Assembly: GCA_016278485.1 (NCBI GenBank)
Contig: JADQBT010000014.1
Location: 1 to 64,000, forward strand
Source: Halanaerobiales bacterium
GTDB taxonomy: Bacteria; Bacillota; Halanaerobiia; Halanaerobiales; Halanaerobiaceae
Reading direction: 5' to 3'
DNA length: 64,000 nucleotides
The notes beneath the pieces are model-generated. The model saw nothing but the letters and a program-made list of their open reading frames with translations. It was not told the origin of the DNA and did not search any database. Position numbers and translations under genes: made by a program. This document shows, one piece after another, positions 24,407 through 34,389 of this stretch (its first letter is position 1; each line of letters starts with the position of its first letter).

Positions 24407-25393
24407 CTAAGCATCTGCTGCCAAAAATTCATCCAAATTAACAAAAGAATAACCTTCCATTCTCAAAGTATCTATTAATTCTGGAAGCACCTTTACAGTA
24501 TTTGCAAGTTTTTCGTTTTTCCCACCAGCTGAATGAAATAATATAATTGACCCTTTTTTTATATTTGTTAATGTATTAATTAAAATTTGATCAACATCCT
24601 GGACAAGCCAATCCTGTGAATCTACTGACCAGTGAATCATTTCATAATTCATTTCTCTGGCTTTTAAAAGGATTTCTTCTGAAATAGCACCATAAGGAGC
24701 GCGTATTAATGATTGTTCAGTAGGCGCAAATTTATTAATTAAGTTATCTGTCTTAGCTATTTCTTCTTCCACATCTTTTATTGATATTTTTGTTAAATTA
24801 GTGTGAGACCAGGTATGATTACCTATTAGATGACCTTCATCTATAATTCTTGTGACTACCTCATTATATTTATCCATTCTATTACCAACTAAAAAGAAAG
24901 TAGCTGGGACATCATAATCTTTTAGTACATCTAAGATCGCAGGTGTATATTCATTATCGGGACCATCATCAAAAGTTAATACTACTTTATAATCATCTGT
25001 CTTACCCTGCAAATGAAATATATCTGAAAATTCTTTGTGATAATCTGGCCCATTATATATCTTTTTTTCTTCAGGTATGCTCTCTTCAGGTATACTCTGA
25101 TCAGGCATAATTTCATCAGGTACACTTTCACTAGGAGAACTTGTATCAGGTATACTCTCATCAGGCATAATTACATCAGGTATAATTAATACCTGTTTTA
25201 CATAGATTTTATCTGGAGTATGAAGCGGATTAATTGAGATTATCTCTTCCATGTTGACTCCATAAGCTAAGGCAATAGAGAAGAGTGTTTCACCATTTTC
25301 AACCCTATGCACAGTTTCTGCAGAAGTAATTCCACTGACTAAAAAGATGAGTACAAAAGAAACAACAACTAGGTATCGTAGAGTTGAAAACAT
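24407..25393 (-). CDS. LysM-polysaccharide deacetylase (NodB family)
   Basis: The 328-residue secreted protein has a signal peptide, one LysM (VENGETLFSIALAYGVNMEE, about 28-70), a degenerate I-P-D-E-S repeat linker (about 75-110), then a NodB domain. Motifs are TFDDGPDNEYT, HLIGNHTWSHTNL with the metal-binding His pair, RAPYGA, and LFHSAGG. It should remove acetyl groups from peptidoglycan or related polymers at the cell wall. ATG 25393 follows AGGAGGA by seven bases. The amidase gene comes next in the same operon. Confidence 0.92.
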   Translation of the reverse strand: MFSTLRYLVVVSFVLIFLVSGITSAETVHRVENGETLFSIALAYGVNMEEIISINPLHTPDKIYVKQVLIIPDVIMPDESIPDTSSPSESVPDEIMPDQSIPEESIPEEKKIYNGPDYHKEFSDIFHLQGKTDDYKVVLTFDDGPDNEYTPAILDVLKDYDVPATFFLVGNRMDKYNEVVTRIIDEGHLIGNHTWSHTNLTKISIKDVEEEIAKTDNLINKFAPTEQSLIRAPYGAISEEILLKAREMNYEMIHWSVDSQDWLVQDVDQILINTLTNIKKGSIILFHSAGGKNEKLANTVKVLPELIDTLRMEGYSFVNLDEFLAADA

Positions 25394-25442
25394 TAACAAT
25401 TCCTCCTTCTATTACAATTAATTATACACAGTCGATAATAGC

Positions 25443-25559
25443 CTAACAATAGTAATTTATGCCAAGAACTAAGCCTGGAACTCCATCTTCCTCTCCACAT
25501 TTTGGACAATCAAATTTATACCACTCTTCTTTTTATTCGGGGGGCTGTCTTTTTTTCAT
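25443..25559 (-). pseudogene. Truncated zinc-ribbon gene (copy of 34822-35031)
   Basis: The first 30 or so codons match the small zinc-ribbon gene at 34822-35031: MKKRQPPE, then TAA in place of a sense codon, then KEEWYKFDCPKCGEEDGVPG. After that the similarity ends and the frame stops at 25443. Only the first Cys pair remains. It is a decayed partial duplicate. Confidence 0.85.
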
Positions 25560-25638
25560 ATTCTCAGTCACTTTTTTAGCTAAATAATTTTCTTTAAACT
25601 CGAGCCAATGAGCTCTTAGTATATTTTTGATTTTGATT
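25560..25638 (-). mobile_element. IS91-type transposase N-terminal remnant
   Basis: The frame immediately upstream of the zinc-ribbon relic reads KIKNILRAHWLEFKENY, then LAKKVTENM. This has the appearance of the N-terminus of IS91-type transposases (I-L-x-x-H-W-x-x-F-x-x-x-Y). A different part of such a transposase lies upstream of the intact zinc-ribbon gene at 35069-35314, in the same orientation. The match is short. Confidence 0.5.
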
Positions 25639-25723
25639 TAATTTTTTCTTTCTTATTTATTCATAATAGTTTTTATCTTTCTACAAAGTTATCCCCATTC
25701 CTTCAAATGCAATTTCCTATACA

Positions 25724-25752
25724 ACAAAAAAAAACCACCCCTAAGGGTGGTG
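25724..25752 (-). terminator. Terminator of the beta-glucoside operon
   Basis: ACCACCCCTAAGGGTGGT forms the stem; on the minus strand TTTTTTTTTG follows. It is placed just after the GH1 gene, the last of the operon. Confidence 0.9.
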
Positions 25753-25781
25753 TAAACTTGCGAAAAATTTTTGTGCATTAA

Positions 25782-27131
25782 TTATCCTTTCAAACCATTT
25801 CTTTCAATTACTTCTCTATACCATAATGAACTATCTTTAAGTATCCTTTGCTGCGTCTCATAATCAATATAGATTAACCCAAACCTTTTACTATAACCCA
25901 GTGCCCATTCAAAATTATCCATTAGAGACCAGACATAATATCCCTTTAGAGGTACTCCTTCTTTAATTAATCTGTGGGCAGTTTTAAAATGATCTCTCAA
26001 ATAGTCTATCCTTATATTATCATGAACTTTACAATCATCATCTATCTTATCATTTAAAGCAGCACCATTTTCAGTAATATATAGTGGGATTGAGGTATAC
26101 TCCTTATGTACCCGTGTTAATAGCTGGTATAAGCCCTCTGAATATACTTCCCAATTCATAGCAGTGTATTCTTTACCTTTAGGTTTTACTTCTTTATAAC
26201 CAAAAATATTATTCTTTCCATCAGCTTTGACTACCGCTCGTGTATAGTAATTAATACCAAGAAAATCTATCTTATTACCAATAATTTCCAGATCACTTTC
26301 GTTCTTCTGGAATCCCCCAACCTTATCCTGATATAATTCCACCATATCTTCTGGATAGCTACCTTTAAAAATTGGGTCAAGGAACCAGCGGTTAACATAA
26401 CCATCAAATCTTTCTGCTGCCTTAATATCAGCTTGATTATCTGTCCAGGGATAAGCTGGAGTCAAATTCAATGTTATGCCAATCTGACTGTTTAGCCCCA
26501 TTTCTCTGAACCTATCAACTGCTAAACCGTGAGATAACAATAAGTGATGTGAAGCCTGAATTGCGGTCTGATAATCACTAATTCCCGGGGCATGCTCTTC
26601 TGTAGCATAACCTGCCATGGCTGCAACCCAGGGTTCATTATGAGTTATCCATCGTGTAACCTTGTCACCTAATTCAGCAAAAATTAGTTGTGCATATTCT
26701 GCAAAGTATTTGGCTGTGTCCCTGTTAGCCCAGCCACCTCTCTCCTGTAATTCTTGTGGTAAGTCCCAGTGATAAAGAGTAACAGCCGGGTTAATTTCAG
26801 CCTGGAGCAGTTCATCTATCAATCGTTTATAAAAATCCATTCCTTTTTCATTAACCTTACCTTTACCATCGGGAAGCACACGAGACCAGGCAATCGAAAA
26901 TCGGTAAGAATCAAGCCCAATTTCTTTCATTAAGGCAACATCCTCCTGATAGAGGTGGTAGTGATCACAGGCTATATCTCCAGTATCCCCGTTGAGTATT
27001 TTACCCGGTATATGACTAAATCTATCCCAGATTGACTCCCCTTTCCCATCTTCATTGTAGGCTCCTTCAATCTGATATGAAGCAGTTGCTGACCCCCAGG
27101 TGAAATCCTCAGGAAAAACATAATCTCCCAA
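25782..27131 (-). CDS. GH1 family beta-glucosidase
   Basis: The 449-residue protein is a full-length GH1 enzyme. The acid/base Glu is in THNEPW (about 165) and the nucleophile in YITENGAA (about 352). The N-terminal FTWGSATASYQIEGA and the C-terminal WSLMDNFEWALGYSKRFG are classical subsite motifs. It lacks a signal peptide and acts in the cytoplasm on imported beta-glucosides, such as cellobiose or laminaribiose. It is the last gene of the LacI-controlled operon and complements the GH94 phosphorylase upstream. Confidence 0.95.
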   Translation of the reverse strand: MGDYVFPEDFTWGSATASYQIEGAYNEDGKGESIWDRFSHIPGKILNGDTGDIACDHYHLYQEDVALMKEIGLDSYRFSIAWSRVLPDGKGKVNEKGMDFYKRLIDELLQAEINPAVTLYHWDLPQELQERGGWANRDTAKYFAEYAQLIFAELGDKVTRWITHNEPWVAAMAGYATEEHAPGISDYQTAIQASHHLLLSHGLAVDRFREMGLNSQIGITLNLTPAYPWTDNQADIKAAERFDGYVNRWFLDPIFKGSYPEDMVELYQDKVGGFQKNESDLEIIGNKIDFLGINYYTRAVVKADGKNNIFGYKEVKPKGKEYTAMNWEVYSEGLYQLLTRVHKEYTSIPLYITENGAALNDKIDDDCKVHDNIRIDYLRDHFKTAHRLIKEGVPLKGYYVWSLMDNFEWALGYSKRFGLIYIDYETQQRILKDSSLWYREVIERNGLKG

Positions 27132-27220
27132 TTTTGTACCCCCTATTTACTGATTATTCAAATCCTTTTTTTATTCATCATAAAAATATATCATTTGTCA
27201 TCGTCTCATATGTTGCTATT

Positions 27221-29605
27221 TTACCCCATCACTACCTTAACTTCATGTTCCTGATTATCTCTTTGTTCAGGTAGAATATTACCTGATAGCTCTTTTCCAT
27301 CAAGATAAATCTCTTTAATACCGCTGTTAACATGTGCTCTATTATCAACCTTAATATGGTATATTGCATCTCTGAACTTGCGCTTTATTTCAAATCCATC
27401 CCAATCTGCAGGAATATGAGGATCTATAATCAATCCCTCATAATCAGGCCTGATACCCAGAATCCACTGGGTAGCAATCCTTTGTAACCACTGTGAAGAA
27501 CCTGTATACCAGGTCCAGCTACCTCGTCCATAGTTTGGTGATTGAGGGCCATCTGTGTTTCCAGGAACTACATATGGTTCCCCTTTATAATCTTCTATCT
27601 CTTTAGACCGATTAGGGGGACAGATTTTCTGATAAATTTCAAAAGCCTCTTCTGTTCTATTCTGCATTATATAGGCAACAATTGCCCAGGTAGCTGCATG
27701 TGTGTAAACTCCACCATTTTCTCTCAAACCAGAAGCATATCTTGTAATATAACCGATGTCCTCCCTGGCTTTACTATAGGCGGGATAGAGAAGTAATGTA
27801 CCATAATCCCTGTGTAGGTATTCCTCTACCGCATCAAGACAGGACAGTGCCCGCTGCTCATCTGCAACACCACTGATTATAGCCCAGGACTGTGGATTAA
27901 GATAGATCCAGCCCTCCTCATTACTACTGCTACCAAGCTCTCTACCATCATCTGTTGTTGCCTGTAGATACCAGTTCCCATCCCAGCCGTATTTATTTAG
28001 TGTCTCCTGCAAAAGTGCCTGTACATCTTTACATTTATCAGCAAAAACATTATCATTAATCCCGTTTGCAATATATGCAAATTCAGTCAGGATTTTATAA
28101 AGGAATTCTCCTACCCAGATACTCTCACCTTTCCACTCCCAGCCAACAGCACTTAAACCGTCATTCCAGTCATTCTCGCCAATAAGGGGTATTCCCCTGG
28201 GGCTGAAACGTTTAAAGGTTCTGTCAATCGATCTCTGGCAGTGTTCATAAAGTGTTGCTTCTCCTCCATCCAGAAAAGGAACAACCTCATCAAGTATAGT
28301 AAAATCATTTGTTTCTTTAATATAATTGGCAGTAATAAAGGGCAACCATAATAAATCATCAGAGCATTTAGTTTCTGGACCCTCACCGGAGATAGTTAAC
28401 CACCAGTGCAGCACCGTACCGTCCTTTTTCTGTTTTGCGGCATGCATGAGAATCTGTTTTTTTGTCAATTCAGGTTTACTTGACAGGAAAATCTGGCTGT
28501 CCTGTAGTTGATCCCTGTAACCATAACCTCCACTTACCTGATAATAAGCGGCTTTCCCCCAGATACGGCAGGAAATCGCCTGGTATTTAAGCCAGGTATT
28601 TGTCATAAGATTCATGGCCTGGTCAGGTGTTTTAATCTGTTCATCAGTTATAAACGGCTGCCAGAATTTCTTTACCCCAGCCAGCGCCTTTTCTGCTTGC
28701 TGTACATTGCTGTACTTGACCGCCAATTCCCTTGCCTGTTCTGTAGTATCAGCAGCTCCCAGAGTATATACAATTGTCCTGCTCTCCCCAGGCTGTAATC
28801 TTATTTCATTCTGAAGAGAAGCAATTGCATCTCCAAAACGACCGGTATTCCCGGCCAGTTTTTTTCTATCAAGCGCCTGAGGATGCTGCTGTGTTCTATA
28901 CATTCCTATAAATGATTCCTTATCCCCATCAAATGCGACCGGCTCTTCACTTGCAGAATGGAAGGCTGTATATTCCCAGCTTCGATTATTTTCCTGACCT
29001 TTCTCATTCTTTAATCCCCAGTTGGTTTTGGTTGCCAGTAGACCATTAATATCAGGTTCATAATTATTATCTATAAATATTTTATTAAACTCCCGGTGTG
29101 TATCAGGTCCTACTCCCAGGTTCCATTCAAAGTAAGTAAATATATTTAATATCCGTTCTCTATCACTCTCATTTACCACTTCTAACTGCCAGATTTCAAC
29201 AGGGTTATCAGGAACAACAAACATTTTCAAGCTGCTACTTATTTCATTAACCTTCTGTTTCAGGATTGAATAACCAATACCATGACGTGTTTCAAAGAAC
29301 TGAGGTTCCCTGTTGACCGGTTTCCAGCCAGCTGACCAGAAATCCCCCTCTTCTTCATCTCTTATGTAAATGTATTTCCCCCAGTTATCTTTGATTAAAT
29401 CCTGAAAGCTCCTGGTTATCCTGTTCTCCTGGGCATTTCCCCTCCAGGAATAGCCACCACCTGTCTGTGATACCATGAAGGCATAATCACCATTACTGAT
29501 CACATTTATCCAGGGACGGGGAGTTCTGGGATCTGTTATTACATACTCACTGCCATCAGCAGTAAAATAACCATATTTATTAGTAAATAGTTTTTCTTCT
29601 GACAT
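27221..29605 (-). CDS. GH94 family disaccharide phosphorylase
   Basis: The 794-residue protein resembles cellobiose-type phosphorylases of family GH94 along its whole length: beta-sandwich N-terminal half (YVITDPRTPRPWINVISN, GGGYSWRGNA), an (alpha/alpha)6 domain with YGYRDQLQDSQIF, the catalytic Asp in GENDWNDGLSAVG (about 478), and RGSWTWYTGSSQW. It would split a beta-linked glucose disaccharide with phosphate to give glucose 1-phosphate and glucose, saving ATP. Whether cellobiose, laminaribiose or another linkage is used cannot be read from these motifs. It acts in the cytoplasm with the GH1 enzyme. Confidence 0.9.
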   Translation of the reverse strand: MSEEKLFTNKYGYFTADGSEYVITDPRTPRPWINVISNGDYAFMVSQTGGGYSWRGNAQENRITRSFQDLIKDNWGKYIYIRDEEEGDFWSAGWKPVNREPQFFETRHGIGYSILKQKVNEISSSLKMFVVPDNPVEIWQLEVVNESDRERILNIFTYFEWNLGVGPDTHREFNKIFIDNNYEPDINGLLATKTNWGLKNEKGQENNRSWEYTAFHSASEEPVAFDGDKESFIGMYRTQQHPQALDRKKLAGNTGRFGDAIASLQNEIRLQPGESRTIVYTLGAADTTEQARELAVKYSNVQQAEKALAGVKKFWQPFITDEQIKTPDQAMNLMTNTWLKYQAISCRIWGKAAYYQVSGGYGYRDQLQDSQIFLSSKPELTKKQILMHAAKQKKDGTVLHWWLTISGEGPETKCSDDLLWLPFITANYIKETNDFTILDEVVPFLDGGEATLYEHCQRSIDRTFKRFSPRGIPLIGENDWNDGLSAVGWEWKGESIWVGEFLYKILTEFAYIANGINDNVFADKCKDVQALLQETLNKYGWDGNWYLQATTDDGRELGSSSNEEGWIYLNPQSWAIISGVADEQRALSCLDAVEEYLHRDYGTLLLYPAYSKAREDIGYITRYASGLRENGGVYTHAATWAIVAYIMQNRTEEAFEIYQKICPPNRSKEIEDYKGEPYVVPGNTDGPQSPNYGRGSWTWYTGSSQWLQRIATQWILGIRPDYEGLIIDPHIPADWDGFEIKRKFRDAIYHIKVDNRAHVNSGIKEIYLDGKELSGNILPEQRDNQEHEVKVVMG

Positions 29606-29630
29606 ATATCTAACACCTTCCTCCTGTTCA

Positions 29631-30167
29631 CTATATATTATTTGTTTTCAGTTTTCCCAGTTTATCCTCAGCCTGTTTAGCTAACTCCTGCTTACGACTG
29701 AATGCCTGGCGGACAAGATCATATGCTTTCCTGGCTTTATCAATATTTCCTTCTTTTAGATGTAGATCCCCTACCCGCAATAATATCTGTGGTAGATATT
29801 TGTTATCAAGACGGAAATACTGATGAAAGGCATTTTCCCCCATCTCAATATCAATTTTTTTATTTATTATTAAATCTATCTTCTTTTTTGCTTCAGCATA
29901 TAGGCCAGGCCTGGGAAATGCATACTTACTGCTCCAGATAGTCTCAACCTGTTGAAAACCACCTTTAAAAACATAGCCAGATCTGTCTTCCTTTAATACC
30001 CTTTCCCCTTTTATAGCCGTGATATATCGCCCTTTATGGAAATTTTCCAGTGCATTCTGATAATATAATTTTGTCCTTTGATATGATTCCAACCAGACCC
30101 AGCTATATGATATTAATATGACCAATAAGATAATAATAGGTTTCTTAAGCTTCTGCTTCTTTACCAT
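29631..30167 (-). CDS. Membrane-anchored TPR-like protein of sugar ABC operon
   Basis: The 178-residue product has an N-terminal transmembrane anchor after MVKKQKLKKP and an extracytoplasmic helical part that resembles tetratricopeptide repeats (AKKKIDLIINKKID, ILLRVGDLHLKEGNIDKARK). ATG 30167 lies eight bases after GGAGG; a longer frame that starts at 30221 overlaps the permease gene and lacks a site. Its position within a sugar ABC operon suggests an accessory role in transport or in organising the complex, but the function is unknown. Confidence 0.7.
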   Translation of the reverse strand: MVKKQKLKKPIIILLVILISYSWVWLESYQRTKLYYQNALENFHKGRYITAIKGERVLKEDRSGYVFKGGFQQVETIWSSKYAFPRPGLYAEAKKKIDLIINKKIDIEMGENAFHQYFRLDNKYLPQILLRVGDLHLKEGNIDKARKAYDLVRQAFSRKQELAKQAEDKLGKLKTNNI

Positions 30168-30186
30168 TTTAATTTCCTCCCACCAA

Positions 30187-31068
30187 TTACTTGAGACTGA
30201 TCCCGGTAAAAGCCTTAACAAAGTTTTTCTGTAATAAGAGGTAGATTATTACTACCGGAATTGCAATCATGGTTGTAGCAGCCCATATCTGTTCCAGGTT
30301 CTGCCCGGGAACCGCTTCTTTAAATTGAAACAGGGCCAGTTGGAGGGTCATTAGAGACTCATCCCTGATGTATAATAATGGTCGCAGGAAATCATTCCAA
30401 CTCCCCATAAATGTCAGAATAGCAACAGTAGATAAAGCAGGTTTTGACATGGGAATAGCTATTTTCCAGAAGATCTGCCACTCATTAGCTCCATCTATGC
30501 GAGCCGCTTCCAGAAAGGAATCTTCCAGTTGTCTCATAAACTGCATTAACAGAAATACATTGTAGGCACTGATTGCTACTGGAATAATCAGTACCCGATA
30601 AGTATTGATCCACTCCCATGTATACATCATCATATACCTTGGTACCAGTAATATAACTTCAGGAATCATTAATGAGCCCAATATTATCCTGAATAAAATC
30701 TTTTTCCCCGGTATATCAGTTTTTATAATTCCATAAGCCACCATAGCAGAAAATATAGTACTCATAATAGTTACACTGGTAGCTACAAAAGTAGTATTTA
30801 AAAATAATCTAAAAACATTTAGTGACTGAAAAACACCTATATAACCCCGCAGGCTAATTTCATCTGGAAGGCTATTGGGGTGGTGCATAATCTCAGGGCC
30901 AGTCTTAAAAGAATTCATAACCATAAAGATAAAGGGATACATGACAAAAAAAGCACCAACAATTAATAAACCATAAACGAGTATCTGTTTTACCCTTCTT
31001 CTTTTCTTCATTCTTACATTCAGTGTGTTAATCTCCTGTTTTTTATTTGCCATATTTATTCCTGCCAT
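30187..31068 (-). CDS. Sugar ABC transporter permease (MalG type)
   Basis: The 293-residue inner-membrane permease has six transmembrane segments and the EAA loop EAARIDGANEWQIFWKIAIP that docks the ATPase. The start ATG 31068 shares bases with the stop of the upstream permease (TAATG), which implies coupled translation; ATG 31053 is a possible alternative. It forms the pore with the MalF-type protein. No ATPase gene lies in this operon, so a shared MsmK-like ATPase elsewhere is expected. Confidence 0.92.
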   Translation of the reverse strand: MAGINMANKKQEINTLNVRMKKRRRVKQILVYGLLIVGAFFVMYPFIFMVMNSFKTGPEIMHHPNSLPDEISLRGYIGVFQSLNVFRLFLNTTFVATSVTIMSTIFSAMVAYGIIKTDIPGKKILFRIILGSLMIPEVILLVPRYMMMYTWEWINTYRVLIIPVAISAYNVFLLMQFMRQLEDSFLEAARIDGANEWQIFWKIAIPMSKPALSTVAILTFMGSWNDFLRPLLYIRDESLMTLQLALFQFKEAVPGQNLEQIWAATTMIAIPVVIIYLLLQKNFVKAFTGISLK

Positions 31069-31970
31069 TATACCCCATCCTCTGCATTACTATTAAATAA
31101 CTTTAATTCTATCATAGTTAATATATATATGATTGCTGCCAGAAATACACCAATAGTTGCTGCATCCCCCATCATCATCTTATCAAAACCCTTAGCATAT
31201 AAATACATAACCGGGGTCAAACCAGCATGGTGTGGACCACCATAGAGGTCAAAGTTCATATAGACCTCTGTAAACATTTTAAGTCCATTAATAATATTAA
31301 TTGTTATTACAAAAACAATCTGTGGTTTTAACAAAGGGATAGTTATTGAGAATAATTTTTTAAACCACCCTGCCCCATCAACATCTGCAGCCTCATAGAG
31401 TCTGGGGTTGATCGAATTAAGTCCGCCAAGAAAGATTATAGTTTGAACCCCAAACCATTTCCAGCTATTAAAGACTGCCAGAATGGGCATCGGCAACCAT
31501 TTACTGAATCGCCAGAATATACCCTTATCAAGTATACCCAGATTTATTAGCAGAGATTGAACCGGACCCTGTGGACCAGATAAAAAATCAAATATTATCA
31601 TGGCAACAGTTATTGAAGTAATTACAGGCAAGAAATAGATAGTTCTAAAAACAGCACCTCCACTTTTGACCTCATTTAATAACAGAGCAAAAGATAGCCC
31701 AATAATAAAACTGATTATAATAAATATTAACTGATTATAGATAATATTAAACATGGACCGCCAGAAAAGAAAATCTCCAGCAATCTCTAGCCAGTTACCA
31801 AATCCAACAAAACTGGCGTTGGCTGGATTAAGCAGGTTGATATCAAGAAAACTGTTTTTAAAAGAAAGCAATATTGGATAAAGTAGAAATACTGAAAAAT
31901 ATATTATCCAGGGAAATACAAATAAGTAACCCCATTTTTGCCTCGCTGACAGGTTTTTAATAAATTTCAT
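31068..31970 (-). CDS. Sugar ABC transporter permease (MalF/UgpA type)
   Basis: The 300-residue permease has six transmembrane segments and the EAA-type loop YEAADVDGAGWFKKLFSITI. ATG 31970 is preferred, three bases after GAGGGGATT; the longer frame has no site. It pairs with the MalG-type permease directly downstream. Carbohydrate uptake type 1 family membership is clear. The beta-glucoside substrate is inferred from the GH1 and GH94 genes in the operon. Confidence 0.92.
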   Translation of the reverse strand: MKFIKNLSARQKWGYLFVFPWIIYFSVFLLYPILLSFKNSFLDINLLNPANASFVGFGNWLEIAGDFLFWRSMFNIIYNQLIFIIISFIIGLSFALLLNEVKSGGAVFRTIYFLPVITSITVAMIIFDFLSGPQGPVQSLLINLGILDKGIFWRFSKWLPMPILAVFNSWKWFGVQTIIFLGGLNSINPRLYEAADVDGAGWFKKLFSITIPLLKPQIVFVITINIINGLKMFTEVYMNFDLYGGPHHAGLTPVMYLYAKGFDKMMMGDAATIGVFLAAIIYILTMIELKLFNSNAEDGV

Positions 31971-32043
31971 AATCCCCTCACTTTCTATAAAAATTGCTGC
32001 CTGCAGTTGAACTACAGACAGCAATTAGCTAAACCAGTCAACT

Positions 32044-33321
32044 CTACTTGAGTACTTTTTCCCTAACTTCTCTGGCCGCTTTTGCTACAGCCTCTTCAGG
32101 TGTAATACTCTTATCAATTACTGTTTCAACATATACTTTCTGCAAAATATTAGCTACATCATCGAGTTCAGCATAAGGTTCATTAGGCAGAGTGCTTTTC
32201 AACTGTTCAACAAAAGGCTTTGTTTCTGGTCTCTGGAAATAAGGATGATTTTGTAGAGATTTTAATGTTGGTAATTGACCGAGTTTTTTACAGGCTGCCA
32301 AATTATGTTTTTCTCTCATCATAAATTTTACCAGTTCCCAGGCGATTTTTTCCTGTTCCGGATTACTTCTGAAAATCATTAAAGCCCTACCATCAAGTGT
32401 AGAGTAAGGGGTATCTCCTTTTTTGGCAACAGGAATAGGCGCTACTCCTACATCTTCACCAATCTTCATCGGTTTACCCTCGGCTTCATCTAAATTAGCC
32501 TTCCAGCCATAACCAAACTGTAGCCACATACCAATATCACGGGAGAAAAAGTTTTTCTCCATATTTGGTGGTGCATATTCCTGTGCTTTTCTTACAAAAC
32601 TAAAGAACTCATCCATTCTGGCTTCACTTTTATCAAAAACAATGTCAGTACCATAGTCATTAAACAATTGATACTGACCCTGGTTTAAATTATAATAAGT
32701 CGGGGCAAGCATTGTCCAGTACCAACCACCCCAGGCCAGGGCTTCATTCCAGAATACAGTACCATATATTTTAGAGCCATCTTCCCTATCCGGTAATGAG
32801 TCAATTTTTTTAGCTGCTGTTAAAAATTCATCCAGTGTTTCAGGTGGATCTTCTGGATCCAGACCAGCCTTTTTAAATAGCTCTTTATTATAAATCATAA
32901 GCTGGGTTGTCGCATTCCAGGGAACATAATATAGTTTATTAAAATTCTTTGTTATGTAATTATCGGCAATATTAGCAAAGATCTGTTTATGATCCGCAAA
33001 CTGCTCATAATTGACGATTTTCCCCATTTTAGCATATTTTGCAGGCTGATATCCAAAAACACCGGCATAAACATCAGGTGGATCACCAGCAGCAATACGT
33101 GTATCAATCTTTTCACCATTTGATAAAGTTACTTCCATATTGGGATATTCTTCTTCAAATTTTGGCAGCAAATAATCTTTCATAAAGTCTACATAATCAC
33201 CCTTGGGTAACATTAATTCAATCTTTCCATTGTAATCTTCTGCAGTTTTGTCAGCCAATACATCAGGTCCAACTAACACTACAACAACTAACATTAACAA
33301 AATAGCTACTATTTTTCTCAT
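32044..33321 (-). CDS. Sugar ABC transporter substrate-binding protein
   Basis: The 425-residue exported protein has a signal peptide (residues about 4-22, ending in VLA-DKT) without a lipobox Cys, which is unusual for monoderm Bacillota but common in diderms where binding proteins are periplasmic. Family 1 solute-binding features include YYVPWNATTQLMIYNKELF and the Trp-rich region near residue 215 (ALAWGGWYWTML), which would stack on sugar rings. ATG 33321 follows GAGGAGGG. It begins the transport part of the operon behind lacI. Confidence 0.9.
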   Translation of the reverse strand: MRKIVAILLMLVVVVLVGPDVLADKTAEDYNGKIELMLPKGDYVDFMKDYLLPKFEEEYPNMEVTLSNGEKIDTRIAAGDPPDVYAGVFGYQPAKYAKMGKIVNYEQFADHKQIFANIADNYITKNFNKLYYVPWNATTQLMIYNKELFKKAGLDPEDPPETLDEFLTAAKKIDSLPDREDGSKIYGTVFWNEALAWGGWYWTMLAPTYYNLNQGQYQLFNDYGTDIVFDKSEARMDEFFSFVRKAQEYAPPNMEKNFFSRDIGMWLQFGYGWKANLDEAEGKPMKIGEDVGVAPIPVAKKGDTPYSTLDGRALMIFRSNPEQEKIAWELVKFMMREKHNLAACKKLGQLPTLKSLQNHPYFQRPETKPFVEQLKSTLPNEPYAELDDVANILQKVYVETVIDKSITPEEAVAKAAREVREKVLK

Positions 33322-33386
33322 TTTTACCCTCCTCAATAATTTAGTTCATTAATTCAACAAACCTAATTTATCCCTGAACCCCCCCT

Positions 33387-34364
33387 TTAACTCGACTCCC
33401 TATTTATTAACTGTGTTGGCAAGACAATAGATTCGGTTGCAGCACCCTGCAATATTTGAAATATCATATGAGTTGCAAATGTACCCATCTCGTATTTAGG
33501 GTGACGGACAGTAGTTAATGGTGGATTAATATATGAAGATAATCTAATATCATCAAAACCAACTACTGCAATATCATTAGGAATTTGATAATTATTTTCC
33601 TTTATTGCTTGAATTGCCCCTATAGCCATCTCATCATTGGCGGCAAATAGTGCATCAATACTAATGTCATTTTTTAGAAATTTCGATATAACCTTATACC
33701 CTTCTTCCTCGGTAAAATCACCTTTAAATAATAAGTTTTCATCAAAAAGAAAATTATTATCATTTAAAGCCCTGCTAAAACCCTCATATCTTTCCTTATT
33801 ATCATATGATTCCTCCGGGCCACTAAGAAATCCTATATTTTTATAACCTCTGTTTATAAGATGAGTAACAGCCTGGTATGATCCATTGACATTATCAATT
33901 AAAACATATTTTATATAATCAGATTCCAATTTTCTGTCAAGCACTACTACAGGTAGTTGTGTTCTGGCAACCTGGTAGATTTCCTTATCAGTAATTTTGG
34001 GAGCCAGAATTACTGCACCATCAACTCTTCTTTCCTGTAAAAATTTATAGGCTGTACTATCTGTCCCACCGGAAGCACTGCAAACTACCAGATCATATTC
34101 ATTATCTGATACTACCTTCTGTACCCCTCTTATTATTTCACTATAATAAGGTCCTGCCAGATCATTTAAAAAAAGGCCAATTGTTTCTGTCTTCTGTTTT
34201 TTTAAATTCCTTGCCGTACCATTGGGACGGTAATCTAATTCATTGGCCGCGGTGAGGACCATATTCCTGGTAGTTTCACTTATTTTCGGATTATTATTTA
34301 AGGCATAAGATGCAGTAGAAACAGCCACACCTGCCTTTTTTGCCACATCTTTTAAAGTAACCAT
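33387..34364 (-). CDS. LacI family transcriptional regulator of the beta-glucoside operon
   Basis: The 325-residue protein has the LacI HTH (VTLKDVAKKAGVAVSTASYA) with a hinge helix (NGTARNLKKQKT), and a periplasmic-binding-protein-like effector domain ending in PPLTTVRHPKYEMG. ATG 34364 gives the standard M-V-T-L-K-D-V start; GTG 34373 is possible. Two identical operator-like palindromes lie just upstream of it. It likely represses the operon until a sugar such as a beta-glucoside is present. Confidence 0.92.
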   Translation of the reverse strand: MVTLKDVAKKAGVAVSTASYALNNNPKISETTRNMVLTAANELDYRPNGTARNLKKQKTETIGLFLNDLAGPYYSEIIRGVQKVVSDNEYDLVVCSASGGTDSTAYKFLQERRVDGAVILAPKITDKEIYQVARTQLPVVVLDRKLESDYIKYVLIDNVNGSYQAVTHLINRGYKNIGFLSGPEESYDNKERYEGFSRALNDNNFLFDENLLFKGDFTEEEGYKVISKFLKNDISIDALFAANDEMAIGAIQAIKENNYQIPNDIAVVGFDDIRLSSYINPPLTTVRHPKYEMGTFATHMIFQILQGAATESIVLPTQLINRESS

Positions 34365-34389
34365 AGTTTCCACATCCTTATGAAATCAT

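Noticed and set aside
24965-25190. Mobile or CRISPR-like repeat inside the deacetylase gene
   Set aside because: The similar short segments encode an I-P-D-E-S-type linker between LysM and catalytic domain, which is common for cell-wall enzymes.
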